Below are positions 7,848 through 15,010 of a stretch of DNA of 61,594 bases, piece after piece; positions within the stretch are counted from its first letter, which is position 1; the number at the start of each line of letters is the position of its first letter. The notes below the pieces were generated by a model. That model was not told the origin of the DNA. It saw only the letters and a list, made by a program, of their open reading frames with translations, and did no database searches. The stretch is taken from positions 1 to 61,594 of the forward strand of contig DASTGO010000474.1 in assembly GCA_035719045.1 (NCBI GenBank), written 5' to 3'. Origin of the DNA: DASTGO01 sp035719045. GTDB taxonomy: Bacteria > Actinomycetota > Actinomycetes > Actinomycetales > Kineosporiaceae. The position numbers and the translations under genes are program-made.

Positions 7848-8636
7848 CTATCCGGCCAGCCCGGCGGTGCGCAGATACCACGACGCGACCGGATGGCCGA
7901 GGAACACCCCGAGCCAGGCCCCGGCCAGCATGTACGGCCCGTAGGGGATCTGGGACTTCAGCGACGTCCGGCGCAGGGCGAGCATCACGGCACTGCCCAG
8001 CCCGCCGACGAGGAAGCCGAGGAAGGCCCCGACGACCAGCCGGTCCCAGCCCAGCCACGCCAGGTACATCCCGAGCACCCCGGACAGCCGGACGTCCCCG
8101 TAGCCCATCCCCTTGGGGTAGACCAGGTGCATCAGCCGGTAGAAGGTCCACAGCGCGGCGCCGCCGATCAGTGCCCGGATCGGCGACTGCCGGTCGTGTT
8201 CGGCCAGCGACGCGGCACCGAGCAGTACCGCCGCCACCGGGTAGCTGGGCGCCACCAGCCAGAACGGCAGCCGGAAGGTGTCGATGTCGATCACGGCCAG
8301 GGCGAGGGACAGAGCGGCCAGGTAGGCGAAGGCGGGCAGCCGCCACCCGAATCCCGCCCAGGCGGCCACCCCGGTGAAGGCCAGCCCGGTGAGCAGTTCC
8401 ACGATCGGGTAGCGGATGCTGATCGGCGCCCCGCAACAACGTCCCCTGCCGCGCAGCAGCAGCCAGGACAGCACCGGGAGGTTGTCGCGGGCGGCGATCG
8501 GCGTGCCGCACCTCGGGCACCGGCTCCCCGGCCGGACGACCGACTCCCCGGCCGGCACCCGTGCGATGACGACGTTGAGGAACGACCCGATGACCAGGCC
8601 GAACACGGCGGCGACGGGTAACAGGACGGGTGTCAT
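7848..8636 (-). CDS. pilD: Type IV prepilin peptidase (PilD/GspO)
   Basis: Membrane aspartyl protease that cuts prepilin leaders after glycine and usually N-methylates the new N-terminus. The 262 residues contain G-S-F-L-N-V-V-I-A-R at the start and the two catalytic aspartates in V-I-D-I-D (about residue 110) and G-Y-G-D-V (about 180), with about seven or eight hydrophobic helices. The zinc-type four-cysteine loop is imperfect: C-P-R-C is intact, but the second pair reads R-G-R-C-C-G, placing a glycine where the third cysteine normally lies. It follows the minor pilin genes directly, 32 bp after the PilX-like stop. Confidence 0.93.
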   Translation of the reverse strand: MTPVLLPVAAVFGLVIGSFLNVVIARVPAGESVVRPGSRCPRCGTPIAARDNLPVLSWLLLRGRGRCCGAPISIRYPIVELLTGLAFTGVAAWAGFGWRLPAFAYLAALSLALAVIDIDTFRLPFWLVAPSYPVAAVLLGAASLAEHDRQSPIRALIGGAALWTFYRLMHLVYPKGMGYGDVRLSGVLGMYLAWLGWDRLVVGAFLGFLVGGLGSAVMLALRRTSLKSQIPYGPYMLAGAWLGVFLGHPVASWYLRTAGLAG

Positions 8637-8668
8637 GACCTCGGCAGGCTAGTGCATCGGGAGTCGCG

Positions 8669-10177
8669 TCACTGGCCGGTCGTCTCACGCGTGTTCTTGT
8701 TCGCCGCGTCGATGAGGTTCGGTGGGGCGTTCCACTTCTGGTCCGTGCCGCCGGTGCAGGTGGCGGAGATGATCGTCGACCAGAGGCTGCCGATGTTCGC
8801 GGGCGGGCCCAGACCCAGGCACCGGTTCTGGTAGTCGAGGACGGTGTAGCTGCTGGCGTAGTCGCCGGTGTTGCCGCTCAGCGTCCACTTCTGGTTGGCC
8901 TGCCCCGCCACGCACGTCTGCAGGACCACGTAACCGTTGGTGGCGGCGGGGGCCGTCACGCAGTAGGTGCTGCTGACCACGAGCTGGCGGGTACTGGCGT
9001 TGTAGGCCTGCTGCTGGTTCCAGAGCGGCATCGCGGTGGGGTCCTGCTTGCACGGCCAGTCGATCTCGTAGGAAGCGTTCACGTTCTGGCCCGTGATGTC
9101 GAAGCAGCGGCCGAACTCCTTGTAGTTGACCAGCTGGTTCTGGTTGGGCCCGGCGTTGCCCGCCCCGACCTTGGGGTCCGGCGCCCAGGCCCACTGGCTG
9201 GAGTAGCCCTGGGAGCAGGTGGTGCTGTTGGCGATCAGGGGCGACCCGCTGGTGTTGGCGCTCTGGGCGAGGATGCACACCGCCGGGGACGGGTACGGGT
9301 CACGGAAGTGGGCCTGGTCGTCGAACCCCCACTTCTGGCTCACCAGGGCGCTGGCCGACTGGACGCATGTCTGCATGACGATCGTGGTCTTGCTGCTGTC
9401 GTAGGTGACGCACATACCGGCGGTGTTCTGCGGGGTGATCGAGGAGTTCAGCACGATCGAGAAGTCGGTCTGGTACGAGAACAGCTGCGCCGTCTTCCCC
9501 GGGGTGCAGGTCACCAGCGAGACCACCGCGTTGGCCGACGGATTGCCGCTGCCGGCGTCGAAACACAGGTCCGGAGTGCTGCCCTGGCCGCCGTAGAAGT
9601 TGTGGATCAGGCCGCCCGCGACGTTGGCATTGGTGATGTTGAGGTTGTAGACGCTCTCCAGCGTCCGGTTGCCGGTTCCGGCGGACATGCCCGGCTGGCT
9701 GTCGGCGGTCCCGGTCGCCGACAGCAGCGCGAACAGCGGGGTCTCGGAAGGCCCGTACCCGGCGAGGCAGTTCAGCGCGTTCGCCGACCGCCAGGACGAC
9801 GGCTGCTGGGTCGGGTCGGTGAGGAAGTACGTGATGGTCACGGTGTAGCCGACATTGCCCGTCTCCCCGCCGACGGTGCCCGCGATCGGCCCGCAGGGCA
9901 GCTTGGAACGGTCACCCTGCTGGACCCCGAACACGTTCGCCGTGGTGGCGGCGCGGATCTGGCTGAGGCCGGCGTTGACCCCCGCCTCGGCACCGTGCAG
10001 GGTCCGGGCGTACTTGCGCTGCAGGATCGTGGGGTTGCGCTGGGCCAGGACCAGGCCCATCAGCAGCACGCTCAGCGCCATGGCGATCAGCATTGCCATG
10101 ATCACCATGAGCAGGGCGGCGCCCTCGTCCTCCCGGCGCAGGAGGAAGGGGTAGCGCAACCGCCGGACGACGGGCAT
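8669..10177 (-). CDS. PilX-like minor pilin with ricin-type lectin domains
   Basis: 502 residues. A short basic leader ends in D-E-G before a hydrophobic helix (about 20-44), as in PilX proteins, which usually lack the Glu+5. A pilin-like part (45-195) is followed by about 300 residues built of cysteine-paired blocks with repeated Q-x-W signatures (Q-K-W at 281, S-Q-W at 328, Q-K-W at 429 and 480) and C-F-D, C-V-T-Y, C-L-G-L motifs, the pattern of ricin B-type beta-trefoil sugar-binding domains, apparently two. It probably sits at the pilus tip and binds glycans. ATG at 10177 has a GGGAGG site and shares a base with the previous stop. Confidence 0.8.
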   Translation of the reverse strand: MPVVRRLRYPFLLRREDEGAALLMVIMAMLIAMALSVLLMGLVLAQRNPTILQRKYARTLHGAEAGVNAGLSQIRAATTANVFGVQQGDRSKLPCGPIAGTVGGETGNVGYTVTITYFLTDPTQQPSSWRSANALNCLAGYGPSETPLFALLSATGTADSQPGMSAGTGNRTLESVYNLNITNANVAGGLIHNFYGGQGSTPDLCFDAGSGNPSANAVVSLVTCTPGKTAQLFSYQTDFSIVLNSSITPQNTAGMCVTYDSSKTTIVMQTCVQSASALVSQKWGFDDQAHFRDPYPSPAVCILAQSANTSGSPLIANSTTCSQGYSSQWAWAPDPKVGAGNAGPNQNQLVNYKEFGRCFDITGQNVNASYEIDWPCKQDPTAMPLWNQQQAYNASTRQLVVSSTYCVTAPAATNGYVVLQTCVAGQANQKWTLSGNTGDYASSYTVLDYQNRCLGLGPPANIGSLWSTIISATCTGGTDQKWNAPPNLIDAANKNTRETTGQ

Positions 10178-10833
10178 CACGACCTCCCGACTTGCTGGCA
10201 GACCTGGGTATCGCTGACCAGAGGGTTCGTGGTCGCGGAGTTGGTCACCGTGGCGGTGGAGGTGTTGCGGGCGACGAAGGCCGCCTGCACCTGGGCTCCG
10301 CCCGGCTGGCTGTTGCCGACGACGAGCAGCAGGTCGACCCGCTGCCGGTTGTAGGTGGAATCCGCCGGGTGGAAGGTGAACGGCTGCTGGGACGCGGGGT
10401 CGTTGACGACATTGCTGGCGACCGTCGTCCAGGTGGTAGCCGTCGGACTGGACACGTCGGACCAGGTGCGCAGCTGCAGCTGGTCGGTCGATGCGAGCAG
10501 CCGCCACTGGGTGCACAGACCCGTCCCGCTGCCGGTCGCGGTGGTCTGGAACTCCAGGTACCAGTCACTGCCGACCTCGACGGGACGGTTCACGGCGGAG
10601 GCGTAGCGGATCTGGCGGTCGAAGCGGTCGAACGCCCGGCGGCCCTCATCGGTGGAACTGGTGACGTTCCGCACCCGGTTCGTCGAGCGGGTCATCTGCA
10701 CGATGCCCGCCATGTAGATCGCGATCAGCACCGCGAACAGGCTCATCGCCACCAGCAGTTCCACCAGGGTGTACCCGCCGTCCTCCCGGCCCCGGCCCCG
10801 GCGCCCGGCCCAGCCTCGCCCGCGCGCGGTCAT
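10177..10833 (-). CDS. PilW-like minor prepilin
   Basis: 218 residues with a class-3 prepilin leader: basic residues, then D-G-G, cleavage before Y-T-L-V-E at residue 21, and a hydrophobic helix to about residue 45. The remainder is beta-rich and Thr/Ser-rich, with C-T-Q and a C-terminal V-C-Q-Q, and is typical in size for PilW/PilJ-type minor pilins. ATG at 10833 overlaps the preceding stop by 4 bp. It lies between PilV- and PilX-like genes, the usual minor-pilin order, and likely helps prime pilus assembly. Confidence 0.78.
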   Translation of the reverse strand: MTARGRGWAGRRGRGREDGGYTLVELLVAMSLFAVLIAIYMAGIVQMTRSTNRVRNVTSSTDEGRRAFDRFDRQIRYASAVNRPVEVGSDWYLEFQTTATGSGTGLCTQWRLLASTDQLQLRTWSDVSSPTATTWTTVASNVVNDPASQQPFTFHPADSTYNRQRVDLLLVVGNSQPGGAQVQAAFVARNTSTATVTNSATTNPLVSDTQVCQQVGRS

Positions 10834-12308
10834 GGCTCGATCACGGTGATCGTCCCCGAGGCGCTCTGGCCGTAGGCGTCCTGGACCGTGTACCGGAAGG
10901 TGGCCGTGCCCGTCCATCCGTTCGCCGGGGTGAAGGACACCTGGCCGCTCGCGTTCACGTTGCCGAGCTTGTTGTTGCTGTTGTACGGCGTGGTGGTGAA
11001 GTTCGAGGTGCTGTACGTGAGGGTCCCGGTCCCGGTGACGTAGGTCGACAGCTGGACGGTCACCTTGGTGCCCACGCTCGCGTGGATGGTGGCGTTGCCC
11101 GCAGTCGGAGCGGGAGGCGTCGCGACCGTCACCATGACCGTGGCCGCGGAGCTCTGCCCGTAGCCGTCGGAGACGGTGTAGCTGAAGGTGGCGTTACCCG
11201 CGAAGGTGGAGTTCGGGGTGAACGTCACCGTCGACCCGCTCACCGCGCCGAGCGAACCGCCGCTGGGGTTGCTCACCGCGTAGTGCAGCGGGCCGCTGCC
11301 TCCGGACACGTAGCTGGACAGGTCGATCGACACCGGGGTGTTGAAGGCCGTGGCGGCGGCACCCGCGGCCGCGGTCGGCCCCGGCGGCGGGCTCACGTGC
11401 ACGGTCAGCGTCCCGGAGGAACTCTGGCTGTAGGGGTCGGTGAGGGTGAAGTTCACGACGATGTCCTGCCCGGACCAGAAGCCGTTCGCCGGGGTCACGG
11501 TCACCGTGGTCGTGTTCGGCACCAGGGATGCGTTCGCGCCCTGGCTGGTGCTAACAATCGAAGCCACCAGCGGGGTCCCGGCCGCCACCACGGACGAGGC
11601 CAGGTCGATGGTGACCGGCGTGTTCATCGGCGTCGTGGCGGTGATCGCCTGCAGGACCGGCGCCCCTGGCCAGGCCGCGTTGGTGGCGTTGAGGTTGAAC
11701 GTCGGGTCCGAACTGGGATCGATCAGGGTGGACAGCACGTAGGAGCACGCCGTCCCGGAGCAGGTCGTCGCTCCCCCCTCCGACCAGGTGACCTGGATGA
11801 GCACCCGGTACATGAACAGCGACGGGTTCGCCTTGACGGCGGCCTTCACGCAGGCGCCACCGGCGGACGGCCGCCAGCAGGAGCCGACGATCCGCTGGGC
11901 GGTGTACGTGATCCCCGCGACCGTCGTGGTCGCGGCCAGCGGCAGCACGGGGGTCGACGAGGCGGTCGCGGTGGTGTCGTACTCCTCGTCGGTCTGACTC
12001 AGGTCGGCGACCGCCGCGGCGAGCTGCGCGTCGACCACGCCCTTCGTCCGGCCCGCCACGAGCTTGCTGTTGCCGCTGGTGTCCCGCACCGGGGACAGGC
12101 TGCGCACCAGTTCCAGGGACTGCCCGGCGACCGCGACGGCCTCCTGCCGCCGGTCCAGGCTGGCCGAAGTGGACACCCCGCGCATGAACAGGGTGGAGGC
12201 CCCGACGGTGACCATGGTGAGCAGGACGAGGGCCACGACCACCTCGACCAGGGTGAAACCCCCGTCGTCGGGTGCGCGCCGGATCACTGCCCGGTGCCAC
12301 CGTCGCAT
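10830..12308 (-). CDS. PilV-like minor prepilin with Ig-like repeats
   Basis: 492 residues from the ATG at 12308, chosen for its GAGGAGG site; a GTG further upstream is in frame but poorer. The prepilin leader is cut at G17 before F-T-L-V-E-V. After a pilin core (to about 215) come three tandem cadherin/Ig-like domains, each starting with a V-T/S-I-D-L-S-S-Y-V type strand and ending in Y-T-V-x-D-x-Y-G-Q-S-S followed by T-V-x-V. Such domains form extended stalks in adhesins. With the lectin-bearing PilX-like protein it probably makes a large pilus tip. Confidence 0.8.
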   Translation of the reverse strand: MRRWHRAVIRRAPDDGGFTLVEVVVALVLLTMVTVGASTLFMRGVSTSASLDRRQEAVAVAGQSLELVRSLSPVRDTSGNSKLVAGRTKGVVDAQLAAAVADLSQTDEEYDTTATASSTPVLPLAATTTVAGITYTAQRIVGSCWRPSAGGACVKAAVKANPSLFMYRVLIQVTWSEGGATTCSGTACSYVLSTLIDPSSDPTFNLNATNAAWPGAPVLQAITATTPMNTPVTIDLASSVVAAGTPLVASIVSTSQGANASLVPNTTTVTVTPANGFWSGQDIVVNFTLTDPYSQSSSGTLTVHVSPPPGPTAAAGAAATAFNTPVSIDLSSYVSGGSGPLHYAVSNPSGGSLGAVSGSTVTFTPNSTFAGNATFSYTVSDGYGQSSAATVMVTVATPPAPTAGNATIHASVGTKVTVQLSTYVTGTGTLTYSTSNFTTTPYNSNNKLGNVNASGQVSFTPANGWTGTATFRYTVQDAYGQSASGTITVIEP

Positions 12309-12372
12309 CGCCGTCCTCCTCGACCTTCTGCCCGGTACGGGCTTGTCCGCGCCGGGGCCTGTCAAAGACCGG

Positions 12373-12810
12373 TCAGCCGGTTCGGGAGCCGCCCGCAGGC
12401 CCCGCCGTGGTCACAGGACAGGTGGCGGTGCCGACGGGTTGGAGCCCAGCCGCCTTGCTGTCCCAGTACCAGGTGTTCGCGGAACTGGCGTGCTTGGCCG
12501 ACAGGCAGTACCCCGTGCTGCCGTCGTAGTGGAGCACCGTCACCGTCACGCCGTTCGTGGCCACCAGCGCCCGACCGTCGGCATCCATCTCGGCCAGCGA
12601 GCCGTAGCGCTGCAGGGTGACGAAGACGGCATCCTCCCGTTCGGCCCACGAGCGCAGGTCGCTCTTCGCCGCACTGTCGTACGCCTTCTCACGCTGGGTC
12701 AGGTAGACCGGGATCGCGATGGCGGCGAGGATCCCGATGATGATCATCACCACGAGCAACTCGATCAGGGTGAAGCCGCGCTCTCGGTCTCGCGCCCGGG
12801 ACCGGGTCAC
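12373..12810 (-). CDS. Second type IV prepilin
   Basis: 145 residues from GTG 12810 with GGAGG seven bases upstream. The leader R-D-R-E-R-G is cut before F-T-L-I-E-L-L, and the N-terminal helix is almost identical to that of PilA next door (V-V-M-I-I-I-G-I-L-A-A-I-A-I-P). The globular part contains C-L-S and T-C-P, probably a disulfide as in PilA, and W-Y-W-D-S-K-A-A-G-L-Q-P, also shared with PilA. It is a pilA paralogue, either a minor pilin or an alternative subunit, and leads the minor pilin unit. Confidence 0.88.
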   Translation of the reverse strand: MTRSRARDRERGFTLIELLVVMIIIGILAAIAIPVYLTQREKAYDSAAKSDLRSWAEREDAVFVTLQRYGSLAEMDADGRALVATNGVTVTVLHYDGSTGYCLSAKHASSANTWYWDSKAAGLQPVGTATCPVTTAGPAGGSRTG

Positions 12811-12865
12811 TGCCACCTCCGTGGGGCCGCCTCGGCCCGCGAATCGGCGCCTGTCGGACAGGCCC

Positions 12866-12895
12866 GCGGGGCCCGAGCGCCAGCCCGAGCCCCGC
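12866..12895 (-). terminator. Hairpin after pilA (terminator or attenuator)
   Basis: A 7 bp perfect stem, GCGGGGC (12895-12889 on the minus strand) with GCCCCGC (12872-12866), and a 16 nt loop, 18 bp after the pilA stop and before the second prepilin. It could lower minor-pilin expression relative to PilA. No U-tract. Confidence 0.4.
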
Positions 12896-12913
12896 GTACC
12901 CGTCAACACTTGG

Positions 12914-13381
12914 TCACGGGTTGCTGACAGTCACGGCCGCCGAGAGGGTGCCGGAACAAGCACCGCTCGGCGCGGTAGCCGTCGCCGCGCCCGGCTGGAG
13001 ACCGCCGAGCTTCGAGTCGTACCAGAAGAAGGTCGTGGCGTTGCTGGATCCGCCGGTGCTGTACCCCTTGATGCAGTAGCCCGACTCGTCGGTGACGGCC
13101 TGGAAGCTCATGTACGAGCCCTTGGACAGCTTCGCGTTGGCCAAGGATGCCGCCGTGATCGTCGAGTACTTGTTGTTGTCGACGAAGAAGGTCTCCACCT
13201 CGTTCGCGACGCTCTTGATGTCCGACTTGGTCGAGGAGTCGACGGCCTTCTGCCGCTGGTTGAGGAAGACCGGGATCGCGATCGCCGCCAGGATCCCGAT
13301 GATGATCATCACGACGAGGAGCTCGATCAGGGTGAAGCCCTGATCCTTGTCCTTCATCGACTTGTGGATGCGAGCGAGCAT
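12914..13381 (-). CDS. pilA: Major type IV pilin PilA
   Basis: 155 residues from ATG 13381 (GGGGAG site); M9 (M-K-D-K-D) is an alternative. The leader ends D-K-D-Q-G, cut before F-T-L-I-E; the conserved helix follows, ending P-V-F-L-N-Q-R-Q-K-A. The C-terminal domain has two cysteines (Y-C-I-K and G-A-C-S) likely to form the D-region disulfide. I call it the major subunit because it is monocistronic-looking: it has a 395 bp upstream region, its own sigma-28-like promoter and a hairpin behind it. Confidence 0.9.
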   Translation of the reverse strand: MLARIHKSMKDKDQGFTLIELLVVMIIIGILAAIAIPVFLNQRQKAVDSSTKSDIKSVANEVETFFVDNNKYSTITAASLANAKLSKGSYMSFQAVTDESGYCIKGYSTGGSSNATTFFWYDSKLGGLQPGAATATAPSGACSGTLSAAVTVSNP

Positions 13382-13458
13382 TCCAGCTGCTCCCCTTCTG
13401 CCGAGGACTGAGCCGCCCTGCGGTCGCCCCTTCAAGTCGCGGCTCGATGACAGCCTGG

Positions 13459-13486
13459 GTATCGGCCTGACAGGGGCGTTCTTGAG
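13459..13486 (-). promoter_or_regulatory. Sigma-28/WhiG-like promoter before pilA
   Basis: Minus strand: CTCA (13486-13483), 16 bp, GCCGATAC (13466-13459), seven of eight matches to the FliA/WhiG -10 GCCGATAA with a proper -35 and spacing. It is the best of the three copies in the locus. Confidence 0.68.
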
Positions 13487-13683
13487 CTTCTGTCGCCGAC
13501 GCCACGGCCGGGGTCCCCCGAACGGCGCACGGAGGCCACCCGGGGGAACAGCACCTGGCGCACCAGGGATCCGGCGACCCGAACGGCCGCCCCCCGACCT
13601 CCCGGACACGATCCGGCCCGGCGGCACCCCGCACCCGGCGGGCTGCCGCCGAGCGGGTCGGCGGGCAGGCGGTACGGTGCGCG

Positions 13684-13728
13684 GGGACACGACAGACCGG
13701 GACACGACAGACCGGGACACGACAGACC
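13684..13728. repeat. 15 bp tandem repeat (x3) between pilC and pilA
   Basis: Three identical copies of GGGACACGACAGACC (13684-13698, 13699-13713, 13714-13728), 48 bp beyond the pilC stop. Perfect copies suggest recent expansion. Unlike other arrays here it does not include the stop codon. Confidence 0.9.
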
Positions 13729-13776
13729 GGACCCCGACCGCAGGCGCGGACCGGGACGGCACGAACCCGGCCACAC

Positions 13777-15000
13777 TCACTTGATCAGGCTGAACACCTG
13801 GAAGATCGGCATGTACAGGGCCACGATCATCGAACCGATGATGCCGCCCAGGAACGCGATCATCAGCGGCTCGATGAGGCTGGTCAGCGCCTCCGTGGTG
13901 GCCTCGACCTCGGCGTCGTAGAAGTCCGAGATCTTGTGCAGCATGGTGTCGATGGCGCCGGTGTCCTCACCGACGGCGAGCATCTGGACCACCATCGGCG
14001 GGAAGACCTTGTGCTCGGCCAGCGGTCCGGCCAGGGACTCCCCGCGCCGCACGCTCTCCTCCACGGCCTTGGCCGCGTCACTGAGCACCGTGTTGCCGCT
14101 GGTGGCGCCGACGATCTCCAGGCTCTGCAGGATCGGCACCCCCGAGTGCAGCATCGTCCCGAGGTTGCGGGTGAACCGGGAGATGGCCACCTTCTGGAAC
14201 AGCCGCCCGAACACCGGCACCTTGAGCTTGAACGGGTCCACCACGCGGCGGACCTTCTCCTCATGCCGGATCTTGTGCCACACCATGACTCCGGCGACAC
14301 CGCCGATCACGGCCGTCGGCACGAACCAGGGCATCTGGTCGGACAGGAAGACCAGCACCCGGGTGGGGGCGGGCAGGGTGCCGCCGAGACTGGAGAACAT
14401 CTTGGCGAAGATCGGCACGATGAACCACAGCATGCCGATCACCGCGAGAACGGCGATGCAGAACACCACGACGGGATAGGTCATCGCTGACTTGATCTTC
14501 CCACGCAGCTTGACCTCGGACTCGAAGTTCTCCGCGACCTGCAGCAGCACCGCGTCCAGGAAGCCGCCGACCTCACCGGCCCGGCACATGTTGATCATCA
14601 GCGGCGGGAACACGTTCGGGTGCCGGGCCAGGGCGTTCGACAGCGACTGCCCGGCCTCGACGGCGTTGCGCACCTCGCCGTAGGTGCGGGCCAGGGTCTT
14701 GTTCTCGGTCTGCTCCGACAGGATGCTCAGCGCCCGCAGCAGGGACAGCCCCGAGTTGATCATCGTGGCGAACTGCCGGCTGGACACGGCCAGGTCCTTC
14801 AGCTTCACCCGGTTGCCGCCGGGCAGCTTGAGTTCCTTGTTGAGGCCCTGGTTGGTCTCCTTCACCGAGATCGGTGCGTAGCCCATCCCGCGCAGCTTGG
14901 CGACCAGGGCCGCCTCGGTCGGTGCCTCCAGCTTCCCGCTGACCAGCTTGCCCTTGGTGTCCCGGACGGCGTACTCGAAGGTCTTGACCGCGGTCGCCAT
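13777..15000 (-). CDS. pilC: Type IV pilus platform protein PilC
   Basis: Integral membrane platform on which PilB and PilT act. The 407 residues match the family: a cytoplasmic N-terminal segment (F-E-Y-A-V-R-D and K-L-R-G-M-G-Y), then two T2SSF domains, each with a helical bundle ending in membrane segments, and a final pair of helices (G-G-I-I-G-S-M-I-V-A-L-Y). Conserved P-x-L-x-N and G-E-x-G motifs appear in both repeats (M-C-R-A-G-E-V-G-G and L-A-V-G-E-D-T-G). ATG at 15000 has an AGAGG site and lies 10 bp after pilT. Confidence 0.95.
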   Translation of the reverse strand: MATAVKTFEYAVRDTKGKLVSGKLEAPTEAALVAKLRGMGYAPISVKETNQGLNKELKLPGGNRVKLKDLAVSSRQFATMINSGLSLLRALSILSEQTENKTLARTYGEVRNAVEAGQSLSNALARHPNVFPPLMINMCRAGEVGGFLDAVLLQVAENFESEVKLRGKIKSAMTYPVVVFCIAVLAVIGMLWFIVPIFAKMFSSLGGTLPAPTRVLVFLSDQMPWFVPTAVIGGVAGVMVWHKIRHEEKVRRVVDPFKLKVPVFGRLFQKVAISRFTRNLGTMLHSGVPILQSLEIVGATSGNTVLSDAAKAVEESVRRGESLAGPLAEHKVFPPMVVQMLAVGEDTGAIDTMLHKISDFYDAEVEATTEALTSLIEPLMIAFLGGIIGSMIVALYMPIFQVFSLIK

Positions 15001-15010
15001 CGCGTACCTC

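Larger units (their letters stand above)
13382..13776. other. pilC-pilA intergenic region, 395 bp
   Basis: Longest spacer in the pilus locus. It holds the pilA ribosome site, the promoter at 13459-13486 (predicted leader about 70 nt) and a 15 bp triplicate repeat at 13684-13728. I see no other gene in it. Confidence 0.6.

Noticed and set aside
12834..12862. GCCGATTC on the minus strand before the second prepilin, like a sigma-28 -10
   Set aside because: No CTCA/GTCA-type -35 at 15-17 bp, so I did not count it with the three pilus promoters.
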